This document shows, one piece after another, positions 1 to 8,337 of a stretch of DNA of 64,000 nucleotides (positions within the stretch are counted from its first letter, which is position 1; the number at the start of each line of letters is the position of its first letter). The notes beneath the pieces are model-generated. The model had not been told where the DNA came from. It did not search any database and saw nothing but the letters and a program-made list of their open reading frames with translations. The position numbers were made by a program, and so were the translations under genes. This DNA is from Streptomyces sp. F001 (GTDB lineage: Bacteria > Actinomycetota > Actinomycetes > Streptomycetales > Streptomycetaceae). Location of the stretch: positions 310,001-374,000 of the forward strand of contig NZ_QZWF01000005.1 in assembly GCF_004187715.1 (NCBI RefSeq). Direction: 5' to 3'.

Positions 1-717
1 CGTTCTCGGCGGTCTGCTCGGACAGATGCACATGGAGCGGGGCCCGCCGCTCCTCGGCCCACCGCGCCACCGTTGCCAACTGGTCGGCGGGCACGGCCCG
101 TACGGAGTGAATCGCCGCCCCGATCCGCGCATGATCCCGTTCCTTGAGAACTGAACAGCGTTCCGCCCAGGCTTCCGCGCTGCCGTCGGAGAAACGGAGC
201 TGGTGGGCGTTGGGGGGCTGTCCGAAGCCGGAGGACAGGTAGGCGGTGTCGAGGAGGGTGATACGGATGCCGGCTTCGGCGGCGGCTGCGATCAGGGCCT
301 CGCCCATGGCGTTGGGGTCGGCGTACGGGGTGCCACCCGGGGCGTGGTGGACGTAGTGGAACTCGCCGACCGCGGTGATCCCCGCCAGTGCCATCTCGGC
401 GTACACGGCGCGGGCGAGGGCGTGATAGGTCTCCGGGGTCAGCCTGTCGGCGAACGAGTACATGACCTCGCGCCAGGTCCAGAAGGTCCCGGAGCCGACC
501 TGGACGGTGCCGCGCAGGGCGCGGTGGAAGGCGTGCGAGTGCGCGTTCGCGAGACCGGGGAGGTGAGCCCGCGGAGGATCTCGGCGCCGGGGGGCGGGGT
601 GGGGACGTCGGTGCGGAGGGCGGTGATACGGCCGTCGTCCGTGTCCACGGCCACGCCCGGCTCGACGTGCGTGCCGAGCCAGGCGTGCTCCAGCCAGTAC
701 GTCTGCGTCTGCGTCAC
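1..717 (-). pseudogene. hutF: Formimidoylglutamate deiminase, partial and frameshifted
   Basis: Amidohydrolase-family enzyme that converts N-formimino-L-glutamate to N-formyl-L-glutamate in histidine degradation. The C-terminus lies beyond the left edge. The GTG start (717-715) overlaps the stop of the upstream M20 gene as GTGA, indicating coupled translation. The first ~50 codons read in one frame. From about position 557 the conserved sequence continues in another frame with GLANAHSHAFHRALRG, the metal-binding HxH region, followed by TFWTWRE and FHYVHH. One base is missing in the C/G run at 555-560, immediately before the HxH motif. Both sides keep normal codon use, so this is either a very recent mutation or a sequence error. 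If real, the product would lose its whole catalytic domain. Family assignment is strong; functional state is uncertain. Confidence 0.85.
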
Positions 718-1916
718 GAGCAGGCCAGCCCTTCCAGTACGTCGGCGAGTGCGGTCACCCCGGCCACGCAGTCGTCCTCGGCCGCGAACTCGGCCGGGGA
801 GTGCGAGACGCCCGTGGGGTTGCGCACGAACAGCATGGCGGTCGGGATGCTCCCGGAGAGGATCCCGGCGTCGTGTCCGGCACCAGTACCCAGGACGGGG
901 ACCGTGAGGTCGGGGTCCTTGCCGAGGATGCGGGCCAGTTCGTCGCGCAGGGCGTGGTCGAACTCCACGACGGGTGTGAAGGACTCCCGGACGACGTCGA
1001 GGTCGACGCCGTGCGCGGCGGCGTACTCACGGGCAGCCTTCTCGACGCCGCCGACCACCGCGTCGAGGCTCGTCTGGTCGGCGGCGCGGGAGTCGAGCCA
1101 GCCGCGCACCAGAGAGGGAATGGCGTTGACGCCGTTGGGCTCGACGGCAATCTTGCCGAAGGTGGCGACGGCACCGGCGAGCTGCGCCTCCCGGCGGGCG
1201 GCCAGCACGGTCTCGGCGTACGACAGCATGGGGTCACGCCGGTCCACCAGCCGCGTGGTCCCCGCGTGGTTGGCCTCGCCCCGGAAGTCGAACCGCCACC
1301 GCCCGTGCGGCCAGATGGCGCCGGCGATGCCCACCCGGTCGCCGGACAGATCCAGCGCCCGCCCCTGCTCGACGTGCAGCTCGACGAAGGCACCGATGCG
1401 CGCAAGCCGCTCCGGGTCCGGTCCGATGGCACCGGGGTCGTACCCGGCGGCCTCCATGGCCTGCGGCAACGTGACCCCGTCGCCGTCGGTCAGCCGATGC
1501 GCCTGCTCGACAGTGAGCTGCCCGGCGGTCAGCCGCGACCCGACGCAGGCGAGCCCGAAGCGGGCGCCCTCCTCGTCACCGAAGTTGACGATGGCGAGGG
1601 GCTTGGTGAACCGGGCGTTGCGGTGGCGCAGTTCGTCGAGCGCGGCGAAGGAGGAGACGACCCCGAGGGGCCCGTCGAAGGCCCCGCCATCGGGCACGGA
1701 GTCCAGATGCGACCCGGTGACGACGGCGTCCCCTTGGGCGGGGTCCCCGAGCCATGCCCACTGGTTGCCGTTCCGGTCGACTTCGTACGTCAGCCCACGC
1801 GACTCCGTCTGCGCCTTGAACCACTCCCGACACTCACCATCAGCACCGGTCCAGGCGAAGCGCCGGTAGCCACCGGTATCGGGATGCCGACCGATGGGAC
1901 GCAACTCGCGCCACAT
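714..1916 (-). CDS. M20 amidohydrolase of the hydantoinase/carbamoylase (allantoate amidohydrolase) family in the hut operon
   Basis: Zinc peptidase-like amidohydrolase of 400 aa. Metal-site signatures are visible: TGSHLDSVPDGG (His70), the following Asp81, GDEEGA (Glu115/Glu116), ELHVEQG (His181) and GAGHDAG near residue 360. The family removes carbamoyl or formyl groups from N-substituted amino acids. It sits between hutU and hutF with a 4-base overlap into hutF, so its job is probably in histidine breakdown. No canonical HutG is present in the window, so I infer a role as N-formylglutamate deformylase, although databases usually call such proteins allantoate amidohydrolase. The frame stays open upstream to a GTG at 2099 that overlaps the hutU stop, but that extension runs through a repeat element and is not protein-like. 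ATG 1916, starting MWRELRPIGRH, fits the family. Confidence 0.85.
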   Translation of the reverse strand: MWRELRPIGRHPDTGGYRRFAWTGADGECREWFKAQTESRGLTYEVDRNGNQWAWLGDPAQGDAVVTGSHLDSVPDGGAFDGPLGVVSSFAALDELRHRNARFTKPLAIVNFGDEEGARFGLACVGSRLTAGQLTVEQAHRLTDGDGVTLPQAMEAAGYDPGAIGPDPERLARIGAFVELHVEQGRALDLSGDRVGIAGAIWPHGRWRFDFRGEANHAGTTRLVDRRDPMLSYAETVLAARREAQLAGAVATFGKIAVEPNGVNAIPSLVRGWLDSRAADQTSLDAVVGGVEKAAREYAAAHGVDLDVVRESFTPVVEFDHALRDELARILGKDPDLTVPVLGTGAGHDAGILSGSIPTAMLFVRNPTGVSHSPAEFAAEDDCVAGVTALADVLEGLACS

Positions 1917-1976
1917 CTCATGAAACGAGCCGCCCTGGCCCCGTACAGGCTGTGGGCAGTCGTTCCGCAGGGCGAT

Positions 1977-2013
1977 GGGGGTCCCCCCGCTCGAACGAAG
2001 TTGAGAGTGGGGG
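1977..2013. repeat. REP-like imperfect palindrome between hutU and the M20 gene
   Basis: A block in which CCCCCGCTC is followed by a short AT-richer spacer and GAGAGTGGGGG, able to form an imperfect hairpin. I recall this type of element as dispersed in many copies between Streptomyces genes. It lies in the ~180-base spacer separating hutU from the real start of the M20 gene and accounts for the odd N-terminal extension of that reading frame. No second copy was seen in this window. Confidence 0.5.
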
Positions 2014-2095
2014 CGGGTGGGCACAGCCGGACCCGCACCCGGCGACGAGACCTCATCCCCCACCGGACGGTTGCCGCGCCCGCCTTGCTCCTGGA

Positions 2096-3760
2096 TCACG
2101 CGTCGTCACCCTCACGCATCGGCACCCGCACGCCCCGCTCCCCCGCCACCGACTCCGCAATGTCGTACCCGGCGTCCACATGCCGGATCACGCCCATGCC
2201 CGGGTCGTTCGTCAGCACGCGCCGGATCTTCTCGCCCGCCAGTGCCGTGCCGTCCGCCACCGTCACCTGCCCCGCATGGATCGACCGCCCCATGCCGACG
2301 CCGCCCCCGTGGTGAATGGACACCCAGGACGCGCCCGACGCCACGTTCACCATCGCGTTCAGCAGCGGCCAGTCGGCAATCGCGTCGGACCCGTCCAGCA
2401 TCGCCTCGGTCTCCCGGTACGGGGAGGCGACGGAACCGCAGTCGAGGTGGTCGCGTCCGATGACGATCGGCGCGGCCAGCTCACCGCTCGCGACCATGTC
2501 GTTGAACCGCTCACCGGCCTTGTCGCGCTCGCCGTAGCCGAGCCAGCAGATACGGGCCGGGAGTCCCTGGAAGTGGACCCGCTCCCCCGCCATCTTGATC
2601 CAGCGGGCCAGGGACTCGTTCTCCGGGAAGAGCTCCAGGACCGCCTTGTCGGTCTTCGCGATGTCGGAGGCCTCGCCGGACAGCGCGGCCCAGCGGAAGG
2701 GACCCTTGCCCTCGCAGAACAGCGGCCGGATGTACGCGGGGACGAAGCCGGGGAAGGCGAACGCCCGGTCGTACCCGGCGAGTTGGGCCTCACCGCGGAT
2801 GGAGTTGCCGTAGTCGAAGACCTCCGCTCCGGCGTCCATGAAGCCGACCATGGCCTCGACGTGCCGGGCCATGGACTCACGCGCGCGGGTGGTGAAACCG
2901 GCCGGGTCCTTCGCCGCGTACGACGCCATGTCGTCGAAGTCGACGCCCAGCGGCAGGTACGCCAGCGGGTCGTGGGCCGAGGTCTGGTCGGTGACGATGT
3001 CGATGGGCGCGCCCTCGGCGAGCATGCGCGGCAGCAGCTCCGCCGCGTTGCCGAGCAGGCCGATGGACAGCGGGCGCCGGGCGTCACGGGCCTCGACGGC
3101 CAGCTGGAGGGCGTGCTCCAGCGAGTCGGCGCGCACGTCGAGGTACCGGTGCTCGATGCGCCGCTCGATGGCCCGCGGGTCGCAGTCGATGCAGATGGCC
3201 ACACCGTCGTTCATGGTCACGGCGAGCGGCTGGGCGCCGCCCATGCCGCCGAGGCCGGCGGTGAGGGTGATCGTCCCGGCGAGAGTGCCGTTGAACTTCT
3301 TCGCGGCGACGGCGGCGAAGGTCTCGTAGGTGCCCTGGAGGATGCCCTGGGTGCCGATGTAGATCCAGGAGCCGGCGGTCATCTGGCCGTACATGGTCAG
3401 GCCCAGCTGCTCCAGGCGCCGGAACTCCTCCCAGTTGGCCCAGTCGCCGACGAGGTTGGAGTTGGCGATGAGGACGCGCGGGGCCCACTCGTGGGTCTGC
3501 ATGACGCCGACCGGGCGACCGGACTGGACGAGCATCGTCTCGTCCTGCTTGAGGGTCCTCAGCGTGCGGACCATCGCGTCGAAGGAGCGCCAGTCACGCG
3601 CCGCCTTGCCGGTCCCGCCGTACACGACGAGTTTGTCGGGGTGCTCGGCGACCTCCGGGTCGAGGTTGTTCTGCAGCATCCGCAGAGCGGCTTCCTGCTG
3701 CCATCCCAGGGCGCTCGGTTCCGTACCGCGCGGCGCTCGTACGGGGCGGGGTCCTGACAT
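2096..3760 (-). CDS. hutU: Urocanate hydratase (urocanase)
   Basis: NAD-dependent hydratase converting urocanate to 4-imidazolone-5-propionate, the second step of histidine catabolism. The 554-aa length is typical. The NAD-binding glycine-rich segment [11 protein letters not shown] is at residues 168-178. The family signature [16 protein letters not shown] starts at residue 397, with Cys405 in the position of the catalytic cysteine (Cys410 in the Pseudomonas enzyme). The ATG at 3760 follows CCAGGAGG with a 6-7-base spacer. It is the first gene of a leftward operon with the M20 amidohydrolase and hutF; imidazolonepropionase is expected beyond the left edge. No hutH lies in the operon. Confidence 0.97.
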   Translation of the reverse strand: MSGPRPVRAPRGTEPSALGWQQEAALRMLQNNLDPEVAEHPDKLVVYGGTGKAARDWRSFDAMVRTLRTLKQDETMLVQSGRPVGVMQTHEWAPRVLIANSNLVGDWANWEEFRRLEQLGLTMYGQMTAGSWIYIGTQGILQGTYETFAAVAAKKFNGTLAGTITLTAGLGGMGGAQPLAVTMNDGVAICIDCDPRAIERRIEHRYLDVRADSLEHALQLAVEARDARRPLSIGLLGNAAELLPRMLAEGAPIDIVTDQTSAHDPLAYLPLGVDFDDMASYAAKDPAGFTTRARESMARHVEAMVGFMDAGAEVFDYGNSIRGEAQLAGYDRAFAFPGFVPAYIRPLFCEGKGPFRWAALSGEASDIAKTDKAVLELFPENESLARWIKMAGERVHFQGLPARICWLGYGERDKAGERFNDMVASGELAAPIVIGRDHLDCGSVASPYRETEAMLDGSDAIADWPLLNAMVNVASGASWVSIHHGGGVGMGRSIHAGQVTVADGTALAGEKIRRVLTNDPGMGVIRHVDAGYDIAESVAGERGVRVPMREGDDA

Positions 3761-3922
3761 GGTCTGCCTCCTGGTGGATTGCTCCCGGCGGATTGTTGCT
3801 GCGGTTATTCACATCCTGACTTTCTGAATAGACCTAGTCAATACCTTGGCCCCTCGGCGCGGGGGCACAGTGGATGTTTGGCTGGATGCATGGGCTCGGA
3901 CATCGGCAGAACGGGGGACGGC
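3761..3922. promoter_or_regulatory. Divergent promoter region between hutU and the PLP decarboxylase
   Basis: A 162-base divergent spacer, locally less GC-rich around 3805-3845. ATTCA and TGAAT flank a 13-base centre around 3806-3828, a weak inverted repeat. Both flanking genes have clear Shine-Dalgarno sequences: AGGAGG for hutU and GGGGGA for the decarboxylase. No promoter hexamers can be assigned with confidence. Confidence 0.4.
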
Positions 3923-5302
3923 ATGGACAACGGCCACGAGGACCACGTGGGTGGCGGGGAGCGGGCGGCCCGGCGTGACGAGGCGGTACGGGCGGCGGTG
4001 GAGCAGGGGCTGCTCGGACCCGGCACCCCCATCGTGGGCCTGCTCGACATCACCGGCATCCGGGAGTCGGCGGCCGAGCTGCGCGCTGCGTTCGACGCCG
4101 TCGTGGCGCCCGGCACGCCGGTGCTGCACGCCTTCGCGGTGAAGGCGACCCCGCTGGTGCCGGTGCTGCGGCTGCTGCGCGACGAGGACATCGGCGCGGA
4201 GGTGGCGAGCCCGGGCGAGCTGGCGCTGGCACGGGCGGCCGGCGTGGCGCCGGAGCGGACGGTGCTGGACTCGCCCGCGAAGACTCCGGCGGAGCTGCGC
4301 GAGGCGCTGGCGCTGGGCATCGCGGTCAACGCGGACAACCCACAGGAACTGGATCGCATCGACGGTCTCATGCGGTCGGCGCCGAGCCGCTCCCCTATCG
4401 GAATACGGGTGAACCCGCAGGTCGGCGGGGGTTCCATCGAAGCGCTCTCGACCGCCACGGCAACCTCGAAGTTCGGGGTGGCGCTGCGGGACGAGGGGGC
4501 GCGCGAGTGGGTGGTGCGGGCGTACGCGGAGCGCCCCTGGCTGACCCGGCTGCACGCGCACACCGGCTCGCAGGGCATCCCGCTGTCCCGGATGACCGAC
4601 GGCGTGGCACAGACGTACGCGCTCGCGGAGGAGATCAACCGGCGGATCGGCCGTCGGCAGGTCGACACGATCGACATCGGCGGGGGACTGCCGGTGAACT
4701 TCGCCTCGGAGGCGACGACACCGTCGTACGCGCAGTACGCGCGGATGCTGAGGGAGACGGTGCCGGGGCTGTTCGACGGGCGGTACGGGCTGGTGACCGA
4801 GTTCGGGCGGTCCCTGTTGGCCAAGCACGGGACGGTGGTGGCGCGGGTCGAGTACGCCAAGAGCGCGGGCGGGCGGCCCGTCGCGGTGACGCACGCGGGC
4901 GTGCAGGTCGCGACGCGGACGGTGTACGCGCCGGGGGCGTGGCCGCTGAGGATCGCCGCGTACGACGCGAAGGGGCGGCCGAAGGAGGGGCCGGCGGTGG
5001 TGCAGGACGTGGCGGGACCGGCCTGCTTCGCGGGGGACCTGCTGGCCGAGGGTCGTGCGCTGCCGCTGCTGGAGCAGGGGGACTACGCGGCGGCGCTGGA
5101 CACGGGGGCGTACTACTTCGCCCACCACTACGCCTACAACTCGCTCGCCCGGCCGGGCATTCACGGCTTCGCCCCGGACGGTGCCGGGGGCGTGGCCTTC
5201 GCGACCGTACGCACTCCGCAGACCCTCGAGGAGATCGTGGCGGAGTCGGGAGGGGCGCACGCGACGGCGCTCACCACCCTGCGCACGCCGGACCGCCGTT
5301 GA
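3923..5302 (+). CDS. Orphan PLP-dependent decarboxylase of the DAP/ornithine decarboxylase fold (alanine racemase-like barrel)
   Basis: 459 aa, fold-type III PLP enzyme. The PLP lysine is Lys74 in HAFAVKAT. Phosphate-binding and barrel motifs HAHTGSQG (from 211) and DIGGGLPVNF (from 251) follow. The C-terminal beta domain carries GPACFAGDLL (Cys368) and GAYYFAHHYAYNSLARP. It resembles diaminopimelate decarboxylase, but the glutamate after the active-site cysteine (CES in LysA) is Phe369 and the usual KAN is KAT. It therefore probably does not decarboxylate meso-DAP, and the substrate is unknown. The ATG at 3923 is chosen for the GGGGGA ribosome site; an earlier in-frame ATG at 3890 lacks one. 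It is divergent from hutU and not in an operon. Confidence 0.85.
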   Translation: MDNGHEDHVGGGERAARRDEAVRAAVEQGLLGPGTPIVGLLDITGIRESAAELRAAFDAVVAPGTPVLHAFAVKATPLVPVLRLLRDEDIGAEVASPGELALARAAGVAPERTVLDSPAKTPAELREALALGIAVNADNPQELDRIDGLMRSAPSRSPIGIRVNPQVGGGSIEALSTATATSKFGVALRDEGAREWVVRAYAERPWLTRLHAHTGSQGIPLSRMTDGVAQTYALAEEINRRIGRRQVDTIDIGGGLPVNFASEATTPSYAQYARMLRETVPGLFDGRYGLVTEFGRSLLAKHGTVVARVEYAKSAGGRPVAVTHAGVQVATRTVYAPGAWPLRIAAYDAKGRPKEGPAVVQDVAGPACFAGDLLAEGRALPLLEQGDYAAALDTGAYYFAHHYAYNSLARPGIHGFAPDGAGGVAFATVRTPQTLEEIVAESGGAHATALTTLRTPDRR

Positions 5303-5325
5303 CGCCGGCCGGTGGACGTGGTTGA

Positions 5326-5354
5326 TCAACTGGTCTGAAAGCAGGGCCAGTTGA
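5326..5354 (+). terminator. Hairpin after the PLP decarboxylase
   Basis: TCAACTGG (5326-5333) and CCAGTTGA (5347-5354) form an 8-bp perfect stem with a 13-base loop, 24 bases after the stop codon. There is no T-run, as is common for actinobacterial terminators. Confidence 0.5.
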
Positions 5355-5472
5355 CCCACCCTAGTAGCCCCGGGGCAAGTTCCACTGGAAAATGCCAGAA
5401 CTCTCACCCGCCGCACACACGTTGCGTAGCCTCAGGGTTACTCAGCCGAACCCAGGCGGGAGGGGAGTCAGG

Positions 5473-5865
5473 GTGCCCGGAATCGACGAGTGCTTGCTGG
5501 AGGCCATGCGGCTGCCCGGTGCGCGGGGGGCCGCACTGGTCGACTGGACCAGCGGACTGGCCCTGGGCACCGTCGGTGAACCGCCGGGCGGCGACCACGA
5601 AACGGCGGCCGCCGAGGCCGCGGAGCTGGCCCGCCTGGCCGCCGAGCAGCGGGCGTTCGCACCCGACGACGGGGAGGAGGCGGCCGACCCGCCGGTCGAG
5701 GACCTGATCCTCAGCAACCGGGACAGCTATCACGTGCTGCGGTTCGTGCGGACATCGTTCGACAGCAGCGTGTTCCTGCACCTCTGGCTGGCCCGGGCGG
5801 ACGGCAACCTCGCACTGGCCCGTATCCGGCTGGGCGAGATGGCCGGACGGCTGGTGCTGGGATGA
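5473..5865 (+). CDS. Roadblock/LC7-like protein, first of three
   Basis: 130 aa from GTG 5473, preceded by GGGAGGGGAGTCAGG. It has the family core GAALVDWTSGLALGT near the N-terminus, then DLILSNRDSYHVLRFV and a C-terminal LALARIRLGEM helix. It is paralogous to the protein encoded at 7275-7649 (GVALVDYTSGMALGT). An acidic Ala/Glu-rich insert occupies residues ~40-72. Roadblock proteins usually form dimeric platforms or GTPase partners (MglB, conservon CvnB), but no GTPase or histidine kinase is encoded nearby. It overlaps the next gene by 4 bases (ATGA), so it heads a small operon. Confidence 0.75.
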   Translation: MPGIDECLLEAMRLPGARGAALVDWTSGLALGTVGEPPGGDHETAAAEAAELARLAAEQRAFAPDDGEEAADPPVEDLILSNRDSYHVLRFVRTSFDSSVFLHLWLARADGNLALARIRLGEMAGRLVLG

Positions 5866-6707
5866 CGATGGTCGGCACGACCCCACCGCCCCGGCTGCCG
5901 GTGCGGAACAAGGCGGCCGGGAGCCGTTCGGGCGGCGTCTCGCCGATGCTGACCCGGCTCGCCGCCGAGCGGGCCACCGGAGTCCTGGTCCGTGAGTGCG
6001 GCACGCTGTACCTCACCGAGGGCCGGGTGGTGCACGCCGAGAGCCCCCTCGCCCCCGGACTCGACGTGATCCTCACGGCGCACGGCACACTCGACGCGCG
6101 GGCCTGGCAGGACGCCGTCGACCGGGCCGACCAGCGGCATGACGCCGACCGCCTGCTGCTCGACGGCGGCCGTCTCGCCCCGGGCGCGCTGGAGCTGTGC
6201 CATCTGAGCGCGCTGTACGACGCCGCGTACTTCGCCCTTGCCCCGAGCCGCACGCCGGGCCACTTCCACTACGGCACCACGCACTGGCTCGGATCGGTCC
6301 ACCCCGTCCCGGTCGCCGCCGTGGAGCACGAGACGCTCCGCCGGCGCAGCCTGCTGCACCGCATCTGGCCGGACCCGGCGAGCGACAGCGCACCCCTGGA
6401 ACGGGTCGACACGGCCGCGGCCCCCGCGGTCGCGCCCCGGCAGAGCGCGGTGCTGGGCCGGGTGGACGGCATACGCACCGCGGCGGACATCGCCCGCGAA
6501 CTGGGCAGGCCGGCGTTCCACACCCTGGTGGCGGTACGGCGACTGGCAGCAGCTGGGCTGGTGGCTCCACGGACGCCGCCGACTCCCGCCGGGGCCGCGT
6601 CGGCCGACCGCGCCGGAACCGGAATCGCCGCCCCCGACGGTCTCAGGACCGCCGCTCCCGACATTGCGCTGCTGAAGAGGGTCAGGGATGCGCTGGAGGC
6701 CCTTTGA
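5862..6707 (+). CDS. DUF4388-like / winged-helix-like protein in the Roadblock cluster
   Basis: 281 aa. The N-terminal half (GVLVRECGTLYLTEGRVVHAESPL) resembles the DUF4388/PatA N-terminal fold, which senses whether a group of cells or proteins shares a property. The C-terminal half (SAVLGRVDGIRTAADIARELGRPAFHTLVAVRRLAAAGLV) reads like a winged helix-turn-helix at residues ~188-232. It is translationally coupled to the preceding Roadblock gene (ATGA overlap) and followed 66 bases later by a second Roadblock gene. A signalling or regulatory role is inferred from context only. ATG 5868 is an alternative start. Confidence 0.65.
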   Translation: MTMVGTTPPPRLPVRNKAAGSRSGGVSPMLTRLAAERATGVLVRECGTLYLTEGRVVHAESPLAPGLDVILTAHGTLDARAWQDAVDRADQRHDADRLLLDGGRLAPGALELCHLSALYDAAYFALAPSRTPGHFHYGTTHWLGSVHPVPVAAVEHETLRRRSLLHRIWPDPASDSAPLERVDTAAAPAVAPRQSAVLGRVDGIRTAADIARELGRPAFHTLVAVRRLAAAGLVAPRTPPTPAGAASADRAGTGIAAPDGLRTAAPDIALLKRVRDALEAL

Positions 6708-6773
6708 ACGACAGCAACCGCAGCAGCGGGCGCCGCACCACCCACCCCACCCGCCCGCTGAAAGGAACCTTTG

Positions 6774-7259
6774 ATGGCGGTGGAACCCCCGATTCTCGAC
6801 GAACTCCACCGGCTGAGAACCCGCGTGCCCCAGCTGACCGGCGCCCTCGCCGCCGGCGTGGACGGCCTGGTCATCGCCCACGACACCCCGGGTGTGGAGC
6901 CGGAGGGCCTGGCCGCGCTCACCGCAGCCGCACTCGGCGTCGCCGTGCGGATGGCCGACGTGACCGGTCAGGGCGACCTCCGGGAACTGCTTCGTGCGCG
7001 GGGTGGACGGCTATGTCGCGACGTACGCGGCGGGACGTACCGCCGTACTGACGCTGCTCGCCGAGGACCGCGTCAACGTCGGCCGCCTGCACCTGGAAGG
7101 CCGCCGCACCGGCGCCCGCATCGGCGAACTGGTCGGCGACGCCGTACGGGACACGGCCCCGAGCCCCCGCCAAGCCCGTCCCCGCCCGTCAGAAGGCCGT
7201 CCGCACGCCCCGAACCCCACCCCCCACGCACCAACACACCCACCACCACGGAAAGTTGA
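6774..7259 (+). pseudogene. Roadblock/LC7-like protein, second of three, interrupted by a one-base insertion
   Basis: Start ATG 6774 after GAAAGGAAC. Residues 1-72 (MAVEPPILDELHRLRTRV to GQGDLRELL) match a Roadblock protein. The conserved continuation VRGVDGYVATYAAGRTAVLTLL and VNVGRLHLEGRR is in another frame from 6994 on. Removing one T at 6991-6992 (ctgctcgtg in place of ctgcttcgtg) restores the join. The C-terminal tail is proline-rich in every frame, so the true stop cannot be fixed; the unshifted frame stops at 7259, 15 bases before the next Roadblock gene. This may be a sequence error rather than a dead gene. Confidence 0.7.
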
Positions 7260-7274
7260 GAGGAAACCGCAGCC

Positions 7275-7649
7275 ATGGCCAACACCGAGACCGCGCTGAA
7301 AGAAGCACTCGCCTCCATCGAGGGCGCGACCGGAGTCGCCCTCGTCGACTACACCAGCGGCATGGCCCTGGGCACGATGGGCGGCAGCAAGAGCTTCGAC
7401 CTCAACGTCGCCGCCGCCGGCAACACCGACGTGGTCCGCGCGAAGATGCGCACGATGGAACACCTCGGGCTCAAGGGCCAGATCGAGGACATCCTGATCA
7501 CACTGTCGGACCAGTACCACCTGATCCGGCTGCTCAGCGGCCGCGGCGGCAACGGGCTCTTCATCTACCTGGTGCTGGACGCCAAGCGGTCCAACCTCGC
7601 CATGGCCCGGCACCAGCTGCGACGGATCGAGGAAGAGCTGGAGGTCTGA
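7275..7649 (+). CDS. Roadblock/LC7-like protein, third of three
   Basis: 124 aa, compact single-domain Roadblock protein: GVALVDYTSGMALGTMGG, then IEDILITLSDQYHLIRLL, LFIYLVLDAKRSNLAMARHQL and a terminal acidic helix. ATG 7275 follows GAGAGGAAA. It is the last gene of the 5473-7649 group. It has no insert and is closest in layout to the first paralogue. Such proteins typically homodimerise and dock small GTPases; no partner GTPase (MglA/CvnD type) is encoded here, so the partner is unknown. Confidence 0.8.
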   Translation: MANTETALKEALASIEGATGVALVDYTSGMALGTMGGSKSFDLNVAAAGNTDVVRAKMRTMEHLGLKGQIEDILITLSDQYHLIRLLSGRGGNGLFIYLVLDAKRSNLAMARHQLRRIEEELEV

Positions 7650-7657
7650 GGGGCCGG

Positions 7658-8242
7658 TCAGACCAGCGCGGCGGTGCGGCGGCGGGAGCCGCCAGGGGCT
7701 GCGTCGCCCGCCGCGATGCCCGTGCTGCGGTACGCCCTGACCGCCTTGCCGGCCGGGCGGCCGCCGTCGCGGGCGAGCCAGTCGACGCGCACCCACAGCA
7801 GCGCCTCCTCGGCCCGTTCGCGCCGCCCGAGCCACGCGGCCTTCAGCCACAGTCCCGCACCGGTCCCGGCAAGCAGCATGCCGCCCGCCGCGGGCACGGC
7901 GTAGGAGCTGCCGAGCGCGGCGAGGAAGGCGAGCAGCAACCACCAGCGGTGCCCGCGCCGCCAGTTGCGGACGGTCACCGCGCGGTCCTGGAGCACGTCG
8001 TGCTTGCCGGCGCGGGCGGCCCCGTCGGCGAGGGCGGCGTAGCGCCTGCGGCGGCGGAAGGCCACCGTGACGGCGGCGACGATGAACAGCGCCGCCCCGG
8101 CGAGCACACCGATCCTGCGCCCGGTGACGCCGGGGACCAGTACGCCGATGCCGGCCGCGAACACTCCGAGCCACCACAGTGGTGCGGCTCCCGCCCGTAC
8201 GACACAGGCCACCCGAGCCAGCCCCTGACCTCCGCGTGCCAC
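7658..8242 (-). CDS. Small integral membrane protein, unknown function
   Basis: 194 aa from GTG 8242, preceded by AAGGAGG with a 7-base spacer. Three or four hydrophobic segments are visible: APLWWLGVFAAGIGVLVPG, IGVLAGAALFIVAAVTVAF, HRWWLLLAFLAALGSSYAVPAAGGMLLAG. Arg-rich loops lie between them. The soluble C-terminal tail contains AEEALLWVRVDWLARDGGRPAGKAVRAY. It converges on the Roadblock cluster with only 8 bases between stops. I do not recognise a named family. Confidence 0.65.
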   Translation of the reverse strand: MARGGQGLARVACVVRAGAAPLWWLGVFAAGIGVLVPGVTGRRIGVLAGAALFIVAAVTVAFRRRRRYAALADGAARAGKHDVLQDRAVTVRNWRRGHRWWLLLAFLAALGSSYAVPAAGGMLLAGTGAGLWLKAAWLGRRERAEEALLWVRVDWLARDGGRPAGKAVRAYRSTGIAAGDAAPGGSRRRTAALV

Positions 8243-8337
8243 GTTCCGCCTCCTTGTCGCCCTGGCACATTCCTGTCGGCCGTGCAGATTAGCGAGTGAA
8301 AGTGAGACGCGTCTGAGAACCAGCCCCCATACAGGCC

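Noticed and set aside
714-2099. Extended M20 protein starting at GTG 2099 with a 4-base overlap to hutU
   Set aside because: The extra 61 residues are translated from a palindromic repeat element and do not resemble the family; ATG 1916 is preferred.
801-2315. Long plus-strand open frames across the hut operon
   Set aside because: Antisense shadows of the M20 and hutU genes; sequences are Gly/Val/Arg-rich without domains.
3806-3828. ATTCA/TGAAT inverted repeat in the hutU promoter as an operator
   Set aside because: Arms of five bases are too short to call without conservation data; mentioned only in the spacer entry.
7256-8299. 347-codon open frame across the third Roadblock gene
   Set aside because: Out-of-frame shadow, Arg/Gly-rich; the 7275-7649 frame has clear homology.
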